DNA of 64,000 bases from Scytonema hofmannii PCC 7110. GTDB taxonomy: Bacteria; Cyanobacteriota; Cyanobacteriia; Cyanobacteriales; Nostocaceae. The stretch spans positions 8,298,039-8,362,038 of the forward strand of contig NZ_KQ976354.1 of assembly GCF_000346485.2 (NCBI RefSeq), given 5' to 3'. Within the stretch, counting starts at the first letter, position 1; each line of letters begins with the position of its first letter. The position numbers and the translations under genes are program-made. Shown piece by piece: positions 62,232-64,000 of the stretch. The notes beneath the pieces are model-generated. The model worked only from the letters and a program-made list of their open reading frames with translations, searched no databases and was not told the origin of the DNA.

Positions 62232-62997
62232 CTAAGGTGCGATAATTGACTTGCCATCCTTCAGTTAGATCTTCCACTTGGCGCACGTGACGGAGCGTTT
62301 CTACCCGCCAACCAGGCATTTCGTTGATATGAGGTGCGGGGAGTGTTTCCAAAATATGAGATGAAACCTTTACTTCAACTGGCTTTGGCTCAGTTCCCCA
62401 CACACTTGCTACAACCAAAGCCTTGTCACCAAAAACCTGCAATCGCAAACGTAAAGAAGCTTGGCTGTTATTTCTCACAATTAAGTTTTTATAACCATAA
62501 GCCACTGTTGCATCTTGACCTAAAGTAAAAAAACGAGTGTCTCCATGAGCATCAATTGAGTGATTGTGACGTTCTAAAATTTCACAGTTTGCCCATAGTA
62601 AAGCCTGAAATAAAGTCGTAGAAATTTGGCACAACCCACCTCCAACATCACTCATCAAGCGATTACCCACCAGAGTTGGACCCTCCCGGAAACCATTGGC
62701 AAGAGTTGGACGCGGTACGCGATGCCAAAAGTCAAAAATTTGCTCCGGGTTCAGGGTCAACCTATCAATACCCTTTGTCGCCAGTTGCATATTCCAAAGG
62801 CGGTTCTCGTTGACTTGGAGAGAACCAGAACGTTGTTTAATTGCCGTACTAATTTCACTCCATTGATAGCAATAATCAGAAGATTGCTCTGAGCCTTGTT
62901 TGCGAGGGTAGTAAAACACGTAACCCCGCCAGAACGATTGAGCATCTTTGATTTTTTGGCGAATCAACGCTTTCAAACTTGGGGATAACAGGTTCAT
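62176..62997 (-). CDS. VanW family protein
   Basis: 273 residues. VanW domain with LTLNPEQIFDFWHRVPRPTLANGFREGPTL, MSDVGGGLCQISTTLFQALLWANCEILERHNHS and DATVAYGYKNLIVRNNSQ. The function of VanW is unknown even in vancomycin-resistance clusters. ATG 62997 with GGAGG 5 nt before fits best; a TTG one codon earlier is also in frame. It overlaps the downstream Ldh_2 gene, so the two form a transcription unit. Confidence 0.9.
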   Translation of the reverse strand: MNLLSPSLKALIRQKIKDAQSFWRGYVFYYPRKQGSEQSSDYCYQWSEISTAIKQRSGSLQVNENRLWNMQLATKGIDRLTLNPEQIFDFWHRVPRPTLANGFREGPTLVGNRLMSDVGGGLCQISTTLFQALLWANCEILERHNHSIDAHGDTRFFTLGQDATVAYGYKNLIVRNNSQASLRLRLQVFGDKALVVASVWGTEPKPVEVKVSSHILETLPAPHINEMPGWRVETLRHVRQVEDLTEGWQVNYRTLDVYQPHVKLQENFSQIPA

Positions 62998-63123
62998 CAA
63001 AACCTCCGGGATACCTCCTACCTTTAGGGTAGGGTAGTTGAAGACAATCTATCAGTTAGGGAGACTCGTAAAAAGGATAAATCGCTATTAAACGGTATAA
63101 AACAGAATTGTTGTCTGAGTGAG

Positions 63124-63159
63124 AAGTGGTGTAACGGTTAAGGTTTAGACCTTCCACTT
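63124..63159 (-). other. Nested hairpin at the tnpB 3' end, possible IS end / reRNA scaffold
   Basis: The stem AAGTGG (63124-63129) / CCACTT (63154-63159) encloses AAGGT-TTAG-ACCTT (63140-63153), a perfect 5-bp stem with a 4-nt loop. The tnpB stop codon lies at the edge of the inner stem. This is where IS605-type right ends and reRNA scaffolds lie. Confidence 0.5.
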
Positions 63160-64000
63160 TTCTTTCTAGACGTTGGTAAGCTCCCACTTACCAGTTTTTG
63201 AAACTCAGGGTTTTTTCGATGCTTAGGGTCAAGCCAGCCCAACTCCACTGCATCATCCAAACTCTTACCTTCGAGCTTCAGAAACATTGCAGTACGACGC
63301 AATAACACTGCTTGCACTTCACTCGCTCCCATGTACCGAGTAATCTCCTTATCCGTACCTCGATGAAGGACAGCTTTAGCAGCATTGCAGTCTGAGTGCA
63401 CAACGACCCCAGTATGCCTGGTAAAACTGTCTCCAACACGCTTCCCTAAAAGAGTCAACGTGACGGAATCAGTTTGTGACGTATACGCAGCGTTCACCTC
63501 TGTGATGACTGAATCACTCCAATCAGCCCATTTTTGTAAACTGTCTCGCATACAGCCTTTGACCCAACTGTTCAACTTGCGAGACAAAGATTTGCTGTAG
63601 CGTTTATTTTTGATGGGTTGGGTCAGATCTTCTGCAAAAACTTTTAATAAACCAGTAGCAAACAGGGATTTAGAAGTTTGACCAAGTAATGAAGAGATAG
63701 CTGTTTGGTCTTTCCGATAACGTTTATTTTCAGTTTTTCTAGATAAGTTATTTTTGAGAATACGTGCAGCTTTTACTGGGTCATGTAATTCCAGCTTACG
63801 AAAAATAGCAAACAGCTTACCACGAAGACGATTCTTATTAATAATGCGGTTAGACTTTTTGGTTAGTAGCTCACCCAGACCAGCACCGTGAACTTTTTCC
63901 GACGAATCAATGAAAGCTTCTGTATATCCTTTATCGATACCAATAGGCGTTCGCTCTGAGTCAGATGATTTATTGTAGTGTCCGAAGTCTACTAAGAAAT
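63138..64000 (-). mobile_element. tnpB: TnpB-type RNA-guided nuclease (IS200/IS605 family), 5' end beyond window
   Basis: An open frame without a stop from the window edge to 63138, at least 287 codons, 5' part missing. RuvC-I Asp in PIGIDKGYTEAF, RuvC-II Glu in ITEVNAAYTSQTD and RuvC-III Asp in VVVHSDCNAAKAV are present. The region between II and III that normally carries the CxxC...CxxC zinc finger lacks it: it reads SQTDSVTLTLLGKRVGDSF with no cysteine. The tail is basic. No tnpA is visible. TnpB is an RNA-guided nuclease that uses a reRNA transcribed across the 3' end. Confidence 0.85.

Overview
The window comes from a filamentous, probably heterocyst-forming cyanobacterium (Nostocales-like). 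It carries genes for cyanobacterial proteins: a CyanoQ (PsbQ) photosystem II lipoprotein, PcxA/CemA proton extrusion protein, HemJ, a Mo-nitrogenase C-terminal-domain protein, DUF928, DUF2079 and CHASE2/CHAT proteins. It also has very many HIP1 octamers (GCGATCGC) and several long tracts of heptanucleotide short tandem repeats (STRR type, unit CCAGTGA or AAATGAC), which are typical of heterocystous cyanobacteria. The genus is inferred only loosely. No rRNA, tRNA or CRISPR array was seen.

Layout. 0-6 kb: pcxA, a 14-TM MFS exporter, a Cam-type gamma carbonic anhydrase, a small Mo_nitro_C protein and a bestrophin-like channel. 6-11 kb (minus): OmpR-type regulator, two small unknown genes and a TPR-CHAT protease-like protein. 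11-23 kb: a surface/secretion and signalling block: REC-histidine kinase overlapping a CHASE2 histidine kinase, DUF928, then on the other strand a leishmanolysin-like metalloprotease, a filamentous-haemagglutinin-type exoprotein and a repeat-rich TonB-like protein. 23-31 kb: a VOC protein, a response-regulator/flavoprotein fusion that lacks redox cysteines, an Uma2 nuclease, a broken haemagglutinin copy, an orphan Phd antitoxin, two tandem paralogous cyclic-nucleotide-domain histidine kinases and a V4R-like protein. 31-38 kb: mostly housekeeping (AraC regulator, DUF393, psbQ, a ThiO-like oxidase, a hydrolase, hemJ, coaE), ending with a flavin monooxygenase that has lost its middle at a HIP1 site.

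38.5-46 kb is an accessory island: an XRE/ImmA-like regulator with a degenerate zinc site plus a PIN protein, two Uma2 proteins, a HigBA-like and a VapBC-like toxin-antitoxin module, IS630 and unidentified remnants, and a truncated PPC/PEP-CTERM gene joined to a truncated O-antigen-ligase-like gene. 46-63 kb: TldD, DUF2079, a glycosyltransferase, a KamA radical-SAM protein with an ATP-grasp partner, a secreted endonuclease I, MurJ, an S41 protease, unknown conserved genes, a pentapeptide protein, an Ldh_2 dehydrogenase and VanW. The window ends inside a TnpB gene that has lost its zinc-finger cysteines.

The most unusual signals are: the twin CNB kinases near a cysteine-less REC-flavoprotein; the XRE-degenerate ImmA/PIN pair with a clear palindromic operator; STRR tracts that begin at the stop codons of four genes; a dispersed inverted-repeat family present at least four times; and repeat sequence translated inside MurJ and one histidine kinase.
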